From NCBI RefSeq assembly GCF_000218685.1, contig NW_006763300.1:393360-457359 (forward strand): DNA of 64,000 nt, in the 5' to 3' direction. Both the position numbers and the translations under genes were made by a program. The number at the start of each line of letters is the position of its first letter. Position 1 is the stretch's first letter. Below are positions 23,078 through 34,880 of this stretch, piece by piece. The notes below the pieces were generated by a model. It saw only the letters and a list, made by a program, of their open reading frames with translations, was not told the DNA's origin and did no database searches. This DNA is from Serpula lacrymans var. lacrymans S7.9 (Eukaryota; Basidiomycota; Agaricomycetes; Boletales; Serpulaceae).

Positions 23078-24844
23078 TGTCGATGATGAGAACTGTTGTT
23101 AGAAAACCACACACAAAAACAAACTAAAAAACAATCCTCCCAGATTCCACAGAACTTGTTTATGGGCTTTGCCTCCTAGAACAGTGGGTGCTTTGGTTGT
23201 TCGTGGGATGGTATGTATGATGATCCTTCAAAGTAAAACCCAGAGATGTATGGGTGTGGGTTTTGAGGAGGAGGGATAGTTGAACTATAGAAGATAGGAG
23301 CTTTGTGACGAGTATAGACGAGCACTACCTTGCTAATTGTAGCACAAGGTAGGTTTGAGAATGACAAGATAATAAGGTGACAAGGTTCCCAGTGATAGCA
23401 GGCTCCTGACGCACAAACTGTAGTGCTCAGAAGGACTCTAATCGAAAGGGATAACAATCATTTTCAAAAGTGATGAGTGATAATGACAGCAGTTAATAGT
23501 GGTAGCAGTGGGAAGTGTTGTGACCACACTGGATCACAAGTAGCAGAGTAGTGAACTTGAGATTAGAGAAGAAGTCTGGATTGGAGTTGTTGTTGAATAC
23601 GAGGGTTTATATAGTCAAAAAAGGTAGGCTATGCACAGTATAGCTGTGCAAAAAGAATGAGAAAGAACATGAAGGAAAGAATATATGCTGACAAATCCTG
23701 TGTAGGTAGTACAGGATAAGATCATCAAAATAAGGGAAAAAAAGGGATAGAACAATAAATGCTGTGTAAGTAATGTCACAGGTTTGTACAGCCATAAAAT
23801 AAAGTCCAATAACAGAAAAAGAGCAAGAAAATCATAAAGTCATGGGAAGATGCAGTAAAAAAAAGGTAAAGCAAAACACTATCAGTATCAACACAGTTCC
23901 TTTATTGTCAGTCAGGCATTTTAAAAAATATGTGTCCATAAAAATGATTCAAAAATCAAAATTAATTGTACTGTAAATGAATGTTTTGCTGTAAAAAAAG
24001 AAACTGGAGCCACCGGTCCACCACCTAGTCCAAATCCAATGGTTCCATGGTCTTACCAATGGACTGGTTGTATTGGACCACCTGGTCAAATGAGGGAGAG
24101 AGGGGAGTAGTTCCAATTTGGAACAAGTGAGTCCCAGGCAGCGTGTGGTAGCTGTAGCTGTAGCGAAGACAATGGACAAAAGATAAATGTACCCAAGTGG
24201 ATGGGACAGTAATGTACATAGGTAACGCAAGGGGATAAACCTTCTCCAGCTCAAAAACTACCCACCCACGCTCCAAGCAGGCGAGATGAGCGACCAATGA
24301 TATGACGATATACAATGAAAGATTGAAGTTATAAAGGTGGACTGGCTGCCGGGCTTTGCTGATATCAGCAGTAGCACGTGGTGGTTGACGGATCGGCAAT
24401 GGAAGCGGATAGAGAGTGGTGACATCAGGTATGGTGGGGGAGCAAGGATGACGAGCAGGAGGAGGGTGGAGGAGGTGAACTAGGATGGGGATCCAGAAGC
24501 GACCATCAGGTGAGAATAAAAAAGAGAGCAAGGGTCCCATGGTGGGGCTGAGTGAAAAAAAATAGTAAGGGAGAACGACGAAAGCAAGGGCGCAATGTGT
24601 AGCCAGTGGCGACGCAAAAATTTGCCAAAATGCAGAAATGCAGAAAGTACTGAATGGAAAGCAAAGGTGAGCGCAACTGGATTGCCTAATAGAGGAGGTG
24701 CTGATCAGCCACAAGTTCAAAAAAGGCAATATGAATTACTATTCCACGTAGAACTGTGCCTGTGTGGTGCAAAGGCGAGTCTTTTGAATATTCACTTCAT
24801 TTTTGACACTTGTCCATGCTACCAATCAACTTCCCTGCATGATA
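23078..24844 (-). mobile_element. 1.77 kb LTR-like element carrying an ORF, with 4 bp duplication GCGG (copy 1)
   Basis: In the minus (sense) reading the element ends in ATCATCGACA and starts TATCATGCAGGG; the sister copy at 57697-59486 has the cleaner TGTTATGCACC...ATCATCAACA. GCGG flanks it at 23074-23077 and 24845-24848. A TATATAA box on the minus strand at about 23605-23613 lies downstream of the ORF and upstream of about 500 bp, matching U3-TATA-R-U5 order. Its size and TG...CA form suggest a long solo LTR; a stand-alone short retroelement is an alternative. Confidence 0.75.
24025..24729 (-). CDS. ORF within the 1.77 kb element, unknown product
   Basis: The frame is 234 codons long and contains a likelier start at the Met in MGPLLSFLFSPDGRFW. 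The C-terminal 80 residues are shared with the sister copy at about 58280-58531: GWVVFELEKV, then HLSFVHCLRYSY, then HTLPGTHLFQIGTTPL, ending in DLD. Comparing the two nucleotide sequences over that stretch, I count about seven silent and about eleven amino-acid-changing differences, which hints at weak constraint but proves nothing. In the sister copy a frameshift near 58080 breaks the front half. No known domain is recognised. Confidence 0.4.
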   Translation of the reverse strand: MPFLNLWLISTSSIRQSSCAHLCFPFSTFCISAFWQIFASPLATHCALAFVVLPYYFFSLSPTMGPLLSFLFSPDGRFWIPILVHLLHPPPARHPCSPTIPDVTTLYPLPLPIRQPPRATADISKARQPVHLYNFNLSLYIVISLVAHLACLERGWVVFELEKVYPLALPMYITVPSTWVHLSFVHCLRYSYSYHTLPGTHLFQIGTTPLSPSFDQVVQYNQSIGKTMEPLDLD

Positions 24845-25599
24845 GCGGACTCCACTGTTGTGCCGGGGACTACTATTGTACGTGGCTGGGAACTGGGGAT
24901 GTAAAGCTGAAGTTGATGAGATCCAAGCTATCATTTTGAGGAGTGACAGCAATAGGGACCTCACCTCCCGGGGGTGTATGGAGCCTCAGTGGCTGAGGTG
25001 AATCCCCTTGTTGGGCCTCAAAAGGCCAGTAAGGAGGCATGGTGGTGAAAGGACAAGGTGGAACCACTGTGAAAATAAACAGTTAATAAATCATTGAATA
25101 AGGATGAAAAAATAGGAAACATACTTTGCAGCAACCACCTATTGTCCAGAGCCTCCCTCCTCTCAGGAGTACGTCTCCTGGGATCAAACTGGATGGATTC
25201 CTCCATCATCTTATCTTCCCAGCTGATTATAGATGGATACACTGCCCCTCCCTTGTTCTCTGCTCTGCCAAACTGTGTGATGGCACTCAGAAAGAGCTGG
25301 GGGATGTAGAAGTTGTACCTGGCATTGTTTCCATCCCTTATTGTGTTTGTCCCACTCACTAGTTCCTCCCTCAGCATCTCCACAAACTGGTCACTGTATT
25401 GGACAAAAACTAGGGGCCAACACATCATGGCCTTCTTGACGCACTCATTGGCTTGGTAGATTTTTTCTTGGGTGGAGAAAAATATTTGGTGTGGTGTTTT
25501 TGGTTTGGGAGGGGATAAAAGTGTGTTGTAGGGTAGTATTGTCTGAGTGACTGAGATGCTAGAAGGGTTCAGACGTGCTATACATGGATTTGGTGCCAC

Positions 25600-26100
25600 A
25601 AATTGTGCCCTTGGGAATTTTGAGAAAAATGCACGTGATAAAAGTTGAACTTGTATTTTTCACATTCAAATACCAGAAATATTGCAAATACCAACTCCCC
25701 ACTGGGGAGTTGCAAATCCAGTGCCCAGAAACCATCCTCAGGTATGTCCTGTCATCTCAAATACTACTCCACCACCATCTTGAAATACTTTTCTTCAGAT
25801 TTACCCATGTTACCCACCATATATGACCCAATAACCATAAAATGTAAGTTTATACATTTACTTGTACTTAAAAGGTCTGATATACATTTCATCAGCAATT
25901 TTAAGTGAGTCAACTGGCTTGTCAGACAATTTGCCATCCCCAAGGGGGTCCGACTTATCTGAATGCTCCCCAGATTCCTCCAAATGCTCCCCAGGTCCTT
26001 CCTCTGTGCCCTCCTCTCTGTGCCAACCCCAGGGCCTTCCTCTGTGCCCTCCCTGGGGCCCTTCTGAGATCTCTCCCTGACACCCACTCTTATAAACAAT
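25600..26100. repeat. Upstream flank shared with 41715-42145
   Basis: The sequence upstream of the interrupted gene matches the sequence upstream of its second copy, including ACTACTCCACCACCATCTTG and GGTCTGATATA plus CATTTCATCAGCAATTT. So more than the coding sequence was duplicated. Several Pro/Ser-rich frames here only reflect a C-rich patch at 25960-26090. Confidence 0.55.
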
Positions 26101-26544
26101 ATTTAAGATGGAAGGTTATTACTATGCTATATGAGCCTACCCCTTCCTCTCACTGGTCATCAACATCAATGTACAGACAAAAGCTCACCATGACAGCAAG
26201 GACCAGGAGTTTTGCTTCATTCTCCCCATTAGAATATTGAGGGGGGCAGCTCTTGTGATAGTTGAGACAGGCCTTGTCATTGAGCTGAATCATGGGGACT
26301 TTGCAATTTTCATCTGATATCACTTATCTCAATCTTCATTATAAAAGTAAATGGGCATCCATAGTACTTCACACTGATCATGAATTTGTTTCATGGGCTG
26401 CAGATAGAAATGGCTGACAAGAAAATGAAGCCATGAGGACCTTTGTATAAATACACTGTCTATAGTACTACTATACTACTCCTGTATGCGTTGTTCAGCA
26501 ATTCTCAGAGGTATTGTCAGGAGTTATTTATATTCTGATCAGAA

Positions 26545-28316
26545 TGCCTGCTCTAAACTCTGTGGGTAAATTTTCACTTTTATGTTATGCTTGATTCTCT
26601 GTTTACTTTCTCACAGGCTTGCTAACTTCAATGGCAGGCAAAAAAAATACAAAGGGTAAATCTAAAGCTAATACCTCAAAAGGGGGGGGGGCGATGTAGT
26701 TACTTTGAGTGCTGAGGAGTACCAGCACATCATGGCTATGAATGCCAGGATCTTAATGACTTTGGCCCAGTCACACCACCAAACCCTCCTAGAAAAAGAC
26801 AATCCATTGATAATGATTCTGATGAGGAAGATTTTCAAGGGGTCCTAACTTAAAAGCCACACACAGGTGGGGATGAAAGCAGTGATAATTATGATGAGGA
26901 TAAGAGTGCTGGACCTGATGATAAGATATAATCATTCCTAGAGGAAAATACTTATGTGCTGCTAATATGTTAATAGACTCATTCTGGATGATCAAGTACA
27001 TTTCTGGATACTTTTAACATCCATTAAGCTAACAGCCTATATACCAGCCCAAGTCCAGGCCTGTTGTTATACAGGAGAGGACTAAACCATCAGTGTATTC
27101 TTACTCTTACTCTTACTTTTCTAGTTTGTCGAGAAAATGAAAATTTTCTATGCCTTTGTCCAGAATGTCTTCTGTCTCTGCCTCTGTTTCTATGCCTTCA
27201 GCTCTCTATTTACTGCTAAAGATGGGGGAAAGATGTAGGATCACCCTTGATATGTTTCCCAATCATCTTCTGGATCTTGCTACCGCTGGGCATACTGTCA
27301 TAAGATTGTATGCTATGACACAAGAAGGATTCCCTCCACCTACCTGCTGCTCCAAATCTTTTTGTAAAAGGCTTTTTTGATGCTTCAAAAGGCCAAGAGG
27401 ATTTACAAGCCAAGCTTCTAGAGATTAACAGCAATGAAGAAATTAAAAACACATTAATTGACTATGTATGTGTCACCACCTCTGATAATATCATACTAAT
27501 AAATGACTCTTTTTACTAGGTTTGTTGCCCAGTTCTGGGGAGAAATTGTAGCCAAAGCTCATCTCATGATCAATGGTGCTTACCATATTCCTGGTGATAT
27601 GATGCCAGCTCAGATCAAGACAGTTGTAACATGGCTTTTAGAGATTGGTGCATTTGCTGATGGTGATCTTGATATCAAGGTGAGCTATTGTTCTACTATA
27701 TTGACATTGATCTTAACCATATTTAAGGCCAGGGCCAGGACATTTAACAAACAGAAACCTTTTTCTCATCAGATTGTCAAGGACTTAATTCATAATCAGT
27801 GGTATAAGTGTAAGGGTGAGGGTGTGTACTACCCTGAACATTTCAAAGGCATCCCTTTAGCCCTACTTGTAATTACCACAGCAGCTGTAAGTTCTAGCCT
27901 TCTTTATCCAGCTGTTTATCTTATTATGCTTTTGGATTGAATGTTCACTCAGAGCATCTGTGAATGGCACCAAGGCCACACTCGAGTTCTCAGAGAATGT
28001 TTTCAAAACCAGGTAAGTTGTTACATATTTATGTTAACTTTTTTTGAATATTGCTTAGGTGGGAATACTACTTCAAAAAGTTATCAGTTCTTCAGAGGAA
28101 AAGTCCTATCTGGATGAAGAAAATTAGAGATGGCTTGTACCAGGACATTTTGTAAGCATCAATACTTGAGCTTTTAAGCTACTGATTTATCAAAATAGAA
28201 ATCTGGCAAATCTTCATTATCTAGGGATTGTTGATGATCATATGAAAGATGAAGATTTTGGTATTGATTTTGAAGCCCTAGAAGGCGCTGTTACTGTTGT
28301 TGAGCATGCTGCTTGA
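26545..28316 (+). pseudogene. Decayed DUF6532-like multi-exon gene
   Basis: DUF6532 proteins are fungal proteins of unknown function, often in large basidiomycete families. A short exon (ATGCCTGCTCTAAACTCTG, 26545) splices to a Lys-rich segment near 26610-26690, which then breaks at a run of G. The 3' half is clearer. FVAQFWGEIVAKAHLMINGAY begins about 27522; an intron follows at 27679-27728; then HQIVKDLIHNQWYKCKGEG and YYPEHFKGIPLALL to 27885. After another intron comes CEWHQGHTRVLRECFQNQ, and after one more KWEYYFKKLSVLQ. The last frame (DEDFGIDFEALEGAV to TGA at 28316) does not join in phase, and the middle (26690-27400) has several stops. Confidence 0.55.
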
Positions 28317-28362
28317 TGGCATTCCTTGTTTTCTATCTACATATCCTACATTTCCTTGTTAC

Positions 28363-28659
28363 TAATAAAACTAAGTAAAACTCAGCCGCTGCCCGAGAGG
28401 CTATAGAAACGACTTTATTATTTACCTAAGTGAAACTACAATGGATGTTAGTTTAAGGTGATCTCTAATAAATGTAATGTAACATACCTCAGCCGCTGCC
28501 CAAGAGGCTATAGAAACAACTGAGGTATTTCTATACTAAACCCCCTACTACTTATAGTCGGAGGTGCTACTTGCTACAGTATAATGACTCCAAGTACAAT
28601 TGTGCTCCTAGGAGAACAATGGCTGCTTTGGCAGAGACCGGGTTTATTCGGTTTTGTCA
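28363..28659 (-). repeat. LTR, family B, with internal duplication and decayed target repeat
   Basis: It matches the family B LTR at both ends. The plus reading begins TAATAAAACTAAG and ends GGTTTTGTCA. Flanks are GTTAC (28358-28362) and GTTGC (28660-28664). About 80 bp are extra because the CTCAGCCGCTGCCC(G/A)AGAGG block occurs twice. Confidence 0.82.
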
Positions 28660-28679
28660 GTTGCTAGAAGTAAAAAATA

Positions 28680-29045
28680 TTATTGTGCTGTTTTTATTGT
28701 ATTATTTGGTTGTTGAGTGCAATACATGCTATAGCAGCTCCAAGTGTAACAAGTGCATTGAGTGTAATATATACCCTAAATGCTACCAATGTATTAGATG
28801 AGTGCTATGAGTGCTATGGGTGCTGTAAATGCTGTAAGTGCTATGTTTATAGCAAATGCTGTCATAGTGTTGATGCTACTATATGAGTCTCTTGGAACTA
28901 TAGTCAACTGAAAGAGTACTTACTATAAGAGCACATTATTCCTGAATAGATGCTGGGGTTTTGATTACAGCTATGATCACTATGACATCTATTTTTGCAA
29001 TTATAGTACTATAAGAGCATATATAGCCAAAGTGTTTTTCCTGAT
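28680..29045. mobile_element. Right-end fragment of the CATCAGGAAA TIR family
   Basis: The last about 150 bp share the TATAAGAGC motifs and the terminus TTTTTCCTGATG with the copies ending at 4619 and 43628. Before that, from about 28720, is a tract of degenerate AGTGCTATGAGTGC-like units of about 10 bp. The left end is not identifiable. Confidence 0.5.
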
Positions 29046-29603
29046 GTTCATTGTACGTGATGTGTCCAATCATGTGTGTAGGCTGTAAGGCTCGTATGGC
29101 CAAAAAGCCTGAGCAATGGTTGACAGAGTGCCAACCAATGTAGTTTAGTTGTTTACAACAAAGAGTGGAATGGCTTCATATATGATCCTGTTACATGAAC
29201 CTATGATTACAGTGTGTCACACTCTAGACCCCATAAACCTAAGGTTGAAATGGTACACTATTCTTACAGTATATAATACATAATTGTACACAGTTTATAA
29301 AAGTTTCAGTTGCATAGTTTTCATCAATACATCTTTGAAATCCATACCATGTCCAATCAATGTTAGGGACAACATCTACGGGCTACGGGGCCATGCTATT
29401 ATCTTATCGTTATCTTATCGTTTGTGTTCATTGTGTCGCTCAGAAAATATATCCTAAACACTCGAAACTGTGGATGGGGAGGCTAACGTACAATGCATAT
29501 GGGAGACTAGGTAAAGTCAGAGAACGCTAGGGTATTTAAAGACATTGGTAACTGTATAGTGGCTTTGACAGCTCGCTGTTGGTGTAAAATATTATAAATC
29601 TAC
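29046..29603. other. No gene recognised
   Basis: Intergenic sequence ahead of the 3' end of the minus-strand gene at 29604. A doubled TATCTTATCG occurs at about 29401-29420. Confidence 0.45.
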
Positions 29604-30346
29604 TCATTGGATACTATCTTTTTGTGACGACTTTGGAGTTAAAGTGTGTTGTGCACTAACATCATCGCGACCTGCATCCCTAGGTCTTCCGCCTTTCCGA
29701 GAAGAAGACGTACTCGATGTGACATTATCACCAGCGACCTTGGCTACCGGCACCGGTAGCCTTCTCTCCTTTGAATATGAAACTGACTTGCCAGAGTCCC
29801 ACTCCCGGCTCTGAACTTTATCCATTTTCTTTCGAGCATTCTGTTCGCGAGTGCGATCGACATGCTCCTGCACTTCGCGGTTGTGAACTTGTCGTATACG
29901 TTCAGCTTCTTGCGTTTTTTTGAATGCTTCTTCGTCGGCCTGAACATCCTGTAACTGTGGTGAATTCCACAATTATCTTCCATGTACCCTGAAACTCACC
30001 ATCCTTCTCTGTTTGATTTTCTCATTCTGGTCCTTAATACGGGCCATACGATTTGCCAGCTCCTGTTCGCTTGGTTTTTCCTGAATAGTATTAACATTAA
30101 TCTGATATGTCAATTGAAATGCCGTACCCGTTGTACCCCACCCGTTTTGACGCGTTCAGGATTAAGATACGGTTTTTTCTTGGATTTCACATCACTGTTT
30201 ACAGGTAGAGATGATTCCAAATGCTCTTGTTCTATCTCGGTACTGGTGGAGTCAAATGGCACAGTATTTGAAGAATCTTCCAGAGGGGCGGAAGTCTCAA
30301 AGTCGAGTCCCAAAGAGTTAGAAGTTGTTTCTGCGTTCTCCATCAT
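29604..30346 (-). CDS. Charged coiled-coil protein of unknown function
   Basis: Three exons fit (30346-30128, 30080-30000, 29948-29604) with GT-AG introns of 47 and 51 bp, giving 214 residues. The first about 55 residues are acidic and Ser/Thr-rich. Then comes a basic KSKKKPYLNPERVKTGG segment. A highly charged helical stretch follows, from about residue 74 to 155: ELANRMARIKDQNEKIKQRR, then [16 protein letters not shown] and REQNARKKMDKVQSREW. The tail is Ser/Lys/Arg-rich. The splice sites keep the frame exactly, which argues for a living gene. It faintly recalls CCDC9-type proteins, but I would not assign it. It is head to head with PGK1. Confidence 0.8.
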
Positions 30347-30565
30347 AAGCCTAGCCGCAAGCTACCTCTACTTGCAAGATTTAACAGGTATGGACGATAA
30401 GTAAGGACGATACTCCAAACTAAGAGCAAGTGCGAACCAGCCGCGGCCATTACATACACGCAACGCTGCGAAGATTATGTTATGCATTATGTAATCAGGA
30501 TACGATTCAGATAAGAAAACCTCTGCAAGTCAACCAAGTTTCAACCATTGGGCTGAATACTCACA
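30347..30565. promoter_or_regulatory. Shared divergent promoter region
   Basis: Only 219 bp separate the start codons of the minus-strand coiled-coil gene and PGK1. Both promoters must lie in or overlap this stretch. No single binding motif is assigned with confidence. Confidence 0.6.
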
Positions 30566-32184
30566 ATGTCGTTATCAAGTAAACTTTCTGTCACAGAACT
30601 TGATTTGAAGGGCAAGCGTGTCCTTATCCGCGTGGACTTTAATGTTCCTATGATGGAGGGTAAAATCACTAATCCTGCGGTATGTCACATTGCACCAGTA
30701 GGGACTATCCTGCTCATCGTTCATATCTAGCGCATCGTGGCTGCCATCCCTACTATCAAGTATGCTCTTCAGAATGGTTGGTTTGAACATGCATATCTAT
30801 ACATTCGATTTTGCCTGACATGGAAAACAGGGGCTTCTACTGTAGTGCTTATGTCGCATCTTGGTCGCCCGGATGGCAAGGTCGTGGATAAATATTCTTT
30901 AAAGCCCGTAGCCCTAGAGCTTGAAAGGCAAATCGGCCATCCTGTTACTTTCATTTCGGATTGCGTCGGGCAAGAGGTGAAAACCGCTGTCAATTCTGCT
31001 TCTCCCGGCACCATCATTCTGCTGGAGAACTTGCGGTTTCACATAGAGGAAGAAGGGTCCATAAAAAACAAGGACGGGACAAAAACTAAGGCAGACTTCG
31101 CCAAAATTACGGAATTTCGTGAAGAGTTGACAAAACTTGGGGACGTCTATGTTAACGACGCCTTTGGTACAGTTCACCGCGCGCATTCTAGTATGGTTGG
31201 TGTCAAACTGCCCCAAAGAGCAGCTGGGTTCCTAGTCAAGAAGGAGCTGGACTACTTCGCGAAAGCACTCGAAAATCCTGACAGACCGTTTCTAACCATC
31301 CTTGGCGGGGCGAAGGTGTCTGACAAGATACAGCTCATCGAAAACATGTTACCGAAGGTACACAGATGTCATATTCGGTGGTTGCCTTGTTAATTCTATA
31401 ACGAATAGGTTGATTCACTAATTATCTGCGGTGGTATGGCCTTCACATTCAAGAAAATCCTTGACAATATGTCGGTGAGTATGTGATAGATTGGCGCGAA
31501 TGCCATCTGATCGGATTTTGTTTATAGATAGGAGATTCTCTATTTGATCAAGCAGGATCAGAGAAAGTCACCGCATTAGTAGAGAAAGCTAGAGAATATA
31601 ACGTGAAACTTGTTTTTCCCGTTGACTATATCACGGCGGACAAATTTGACAAGAATGCAAAGGTTTATTCGTCATTATTGCTGAAATTGGCCTGTTGCTT
31701 ATTATCCAATAGACCGGTGTTACTTCTGCCTCGGATGGCATACCTGATGGGTGGATGGGCCTAGATGCGGGTCCCGAGAGTCGTGAATTATTCCGTCAGA
31801 TGGTTTTGGAAGCAAAGACGATTCTATGGAACGGGTGTGTTTTCCAGTCAACGTACATAATGGACATAATGACCGTGATTCCTGTAGCCCTCCCGGCGTA
31901 TTCGAGTTTCCTGCATTTGCAGCAGGCTCCAAGTCACTCCTTGACGCCAACGTTGAAGCGGCACGAAATGGTGCCACAGTCATTATTGGGGGTGGGGATA
32001 CTGCGACCGTAGCAGCACAATATGGTGCTGAAGGACAATTAAGCCATGTCAGTACTGGTGGGGGTGCCAGCCTCGAATTACTCGAAGGAAAGGTCAGAGA
32101 AATTCACTAATTCATGTCGTATATTCTACTAATATGCTATCATCTCAGACTCTTCCCGGTGTTGCAGAACTGAGCGAGAAGTGA
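30566..32184 (+). CDS. PGK1: Phosphoglycerate kinase
   Basis: This glycolytic enzyme transfers phosphate from 1,3-bisphosphoglycerate to ADP in the cytosol. Eight exons fit: 30566-30679, 30731-30776, 30831-31357, 31409-31474, 31528-31662, 31713-31834, 31888-32092 and 32149-32184. All introns are GT-AG and about 50-56 bp. The product has 416 residues, the normal length. Visible motifs are RVDFNVP (about 22-28), the SHLGRPDGK loop (about 62-70), [20 protein letters not shown], the GGAKVSDK hinge-side motif and the nucleotide-binding GGGDTAT (about 372). The final exon encodes [11 protein letters not shown]. No defect is seen. The start is the first in-frame ATG and gives the canonical N-terminus. 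Confidence 0.97.
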
Positions 32185-33080
32185 TTCCATATGAATATAC
32201 TGTAGTGGACTTCATAAACAATGTACTGTAGATTCGGCACTAGGTTCATCCCAGTGGCAACTCCGCCGTTCCAAGGAAAATCACCGAATTTGGTAGGCCT
32301 GAGTGACCGAATCGATCCGATCGATTTCCGATTTTCGAAGACTGATTGATCACGTGCCTCCACCGATTCATTTTATGTTCCAGAGTTTTTCTCACTACAG
32401 TCACCCCAGTCTTGATGTTATATGGTTGCTAATCAAATCCTTCAACAAATGGAAAAACAAATTCTGATTTTAGGTTCCGATATGTATGTCACACTGATTC
32501 TACAACACAATTAGAATATGTTGTATGATTTGTTTATGATACACAGCAACAAAATATATCTTGAATTTGAAGAGAAAAATGATTCACAATAAGTTCAACC
32601 CAATTGTACAACATACATAATGATGAAAATATTCAAGATATTTATTGAGACTTTGCACCCAGACCATATTTTAGTACAAATTATGACTTTGTATAGAGAT
32701 TTTTGTAGACGGAAAAACCAGAAATTAAAGGGAACACATATGCAGGATCAGGAAACTTGCCAAACTCTAATATTAAGGCAAATTAAGTACTTGGATAAGC
32801 TAATCCAACAAAGGTGAGCACATAGGCTGCATTTGTTGCTGTATCTTATGGAGTGATCCGCTGACTGGCCTGATCAGTAGCCTGTTGAAAGGGACAATAA
32901 GAGGCAAAAGGACACTTTAGTCACCCTCCAAATAGGGGCATTTAGGTTGAACATTGTGTGTAAAACTATCAACCTAAATGCCTGTTTTTTTGGGCAGATC
33001 CCAGGACTTGGGATGATTCCCAGGGATGAAATAGACTTGAATTAGTAACTCTATAAGCAGTCGAGATTTTAAAACAAAAT
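32185..33080. other. No gene recognised
   Basis: Sequence 3' of PGK1. It contains AT-rich sequence and, near 32980-33030, motifs of the GGGATCC/GGGATGATTCCC type related to the 34900-35240 minisatellite. Confidence 0.45.
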
Positions 33081-33850
33081 GACGGCATACCTTTTGCAGA
33101 ACTTTATTTAAATATAATAAAATATAAATAAAAAAGTTAGTTTTTAGTTAGTCTCAAGTATAAAATATAATTTTTGCTTTAAATTATAATGCTTAAATAA
33201 AAAGATTAATGAATTATAACAAAAACGACTTTGTTAAGAAAATTAGCTTTAGTTAGGTCATTTGGATAAATTTTTTTAATTTTTGAAACTATCACTAACT
33301 ATAATTAATGATTTAACTTTTTATTTAATATTTATATTATCAAAATTTAATTATTTAAATTTAAATTTTGTTTTGGGAATTAAAATTAATATAACAAAAA
33401 TATAAGACACAAATAAATTAATGAAACTGAGTTGACGGGAAAGCAATTATAGTTAAAATTAAAGCTGGAGTAATAGTCCATATTAATTCTATTCATGTTC
33501 CGTGATTAAGATATTCTTAAACAATATGAGAATTTTTAGAGTTATAGTAGTACATAACTGAACCATAATACAACAATTATAAAAATTGTTTATAAAAAGT
33601 AAGAATTTAATTTTGGTTCCGGCTGAACATTTTTCAGTAGTTTTAAGACATACTAGGTTATCTTCTATAATATTTATTTATGCCAGAGCATTATCATTTA
33701 ATGTTTTATATATTCAGTCAATGCGACTTAAAGATCCTGAATATATAGATGGATCTGAGTTGTTTAAATTTTTTGTTAATTTCCTATTTATGATTTTTGG
33801 AAAGATAGAAAAGGACTTACTTAATTTTACTCAAACTTTATCTACATCTG
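33080..33850. other. Extremely AT-rich block, possible organelle-derived insert
   Basis: Base composition drops sharply to long A/T runs, unlike both flanks. One frame (33586 onward) is open for about 85 codons through this AT-rich DNA, with hydrophobic stretches (LSSIIFIYARALSFNVLYIQ) and KDPEYIDGSELFKFF. I cannot match it to a named mitochondrial gene. A nuclear copy of mitochondrial or mitochondrial-plasmid DNA is the simplest explanation for the contrast, but this is inference. Confidence 0.35.
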
Positions 33851-34880
33851 TGCAAATCCCACAGAAATGTCACATGTCACAAGGTGTCAGGGGGGCCAAT
33901 AACAGAAAAAGTGGGTTTTCCCAGATTAGCAATACCAATAGATCACTAATTGGAAACTGATGCTTGAGCACTAAACAATGACAAGTAGTAGTATGGCTTG
34001 TAATGAGGAAATAGGTACTTGGAGAAATCTGAATATTGTTTGAACAATGAACAACTGGAAGATAATGAATACTGTACCATTCCGACCTTAGATGTATGTG
34101 AATTTGAGTGTGATATGCTAAGTTCACATATTGTTGAGATGTGTGAAAAGCATGATTGTAAGACTTTTTGGCTCAGCTGTGAATGAGAATCTCAAATCAA
34201 TATGTCAAGCATTTGGTTTGGTTTGTTATGGCAGTTGTGCTGTGTCAAACCTAAAGGTTGAAATAGTACAATAATTCATATGTATGTCTGAATGAAAATC
34301 CATTATACAGAACTACCTAATCACAAGTCAGCCAAGTGAGAAAAAACTAGCATCAGAGCAAAAGCTACATATTTGCATTTCACCGGTTGAGGCTGGCTCA
34401 ATACCATGGGTATGTAAGTGGCCCAATGAATGTTCAGTTTTTAGAGGTGTGCTAAGGTCCCATGTATCAAAAAGTAGGAATAGTAAATGACAAATGGTTT
34501 GTTGTTGAAAATTTGAATAGATAATCTGAGAACATGGTATATTGTTCTCACCTGAAATGTGGAATGAGTTTGGTGTGAGTGGATAAGATTGAAGCCTTAA
34601 AGCAGTGAGATAGTGAGAAGATCTAGATGGTTGTTGCGGTTTGGTTGATGACCAAAGATTTGATTGACAACCATAAATTACATTTTCTTGATAGAGATAT
34701 ATATTAGATGCCTGTAATATCTGCAATTTAGTTAATGCTGTACTTGGGTGCTAATCAGCAGCATAAAAACTTATGGTACTTATTGTGTGATGTATGGCAA
34801 TCTATATACTACATCTGTGCATGTTTCAGGAGGATCTTATCAGTGTGTGAGAATGTGGAACTATCTCCAAGCCTACATAA
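33851..34880. other. No gene recognised
   Basis: Mixed-composition sequence with no repeat match noticed elsewhere in the window. The 132-codon frame at 34328-34726 (-) has no family features. Confidence 0.4.

Larger units (their letters stand above)
22944..25599 (-). pseudogene. Unknown gene interrupted by the 1.77 kb element
   Basis: I do not recognise the family. Reading minus, exon 1 is 25599-25125 and exon 2 starts at 25066 after a 58 bp GT-AG intron. This frame is open for 222 codons to a TAG at 24873. The N-terminus has a helical segment (STQEKIYQANECVKKAMMC), then FLSAITQFGRAENKGGAV and a C-terminal Pro-rich region. In the same frame, past two consecutive TAG codons, the gene runs to 24845 and is cut by the element at 23078-24844. 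Beyond the element it resumes in phase at 23077 with a coiled coil (YKRISQLEDEVARLKAKK) ending near 22944, with one more internal stop. The full protein would be near 290 residues. A related damaged copy lies at 40972-41714. Confidence 0.65.

Noticed and set aside
33586..33960. A protein-coding gene in the AT-rich block
   Set aside because: One frame of 124 codons without a family match is not enough; treated as part of a possible organelle-derived insert.
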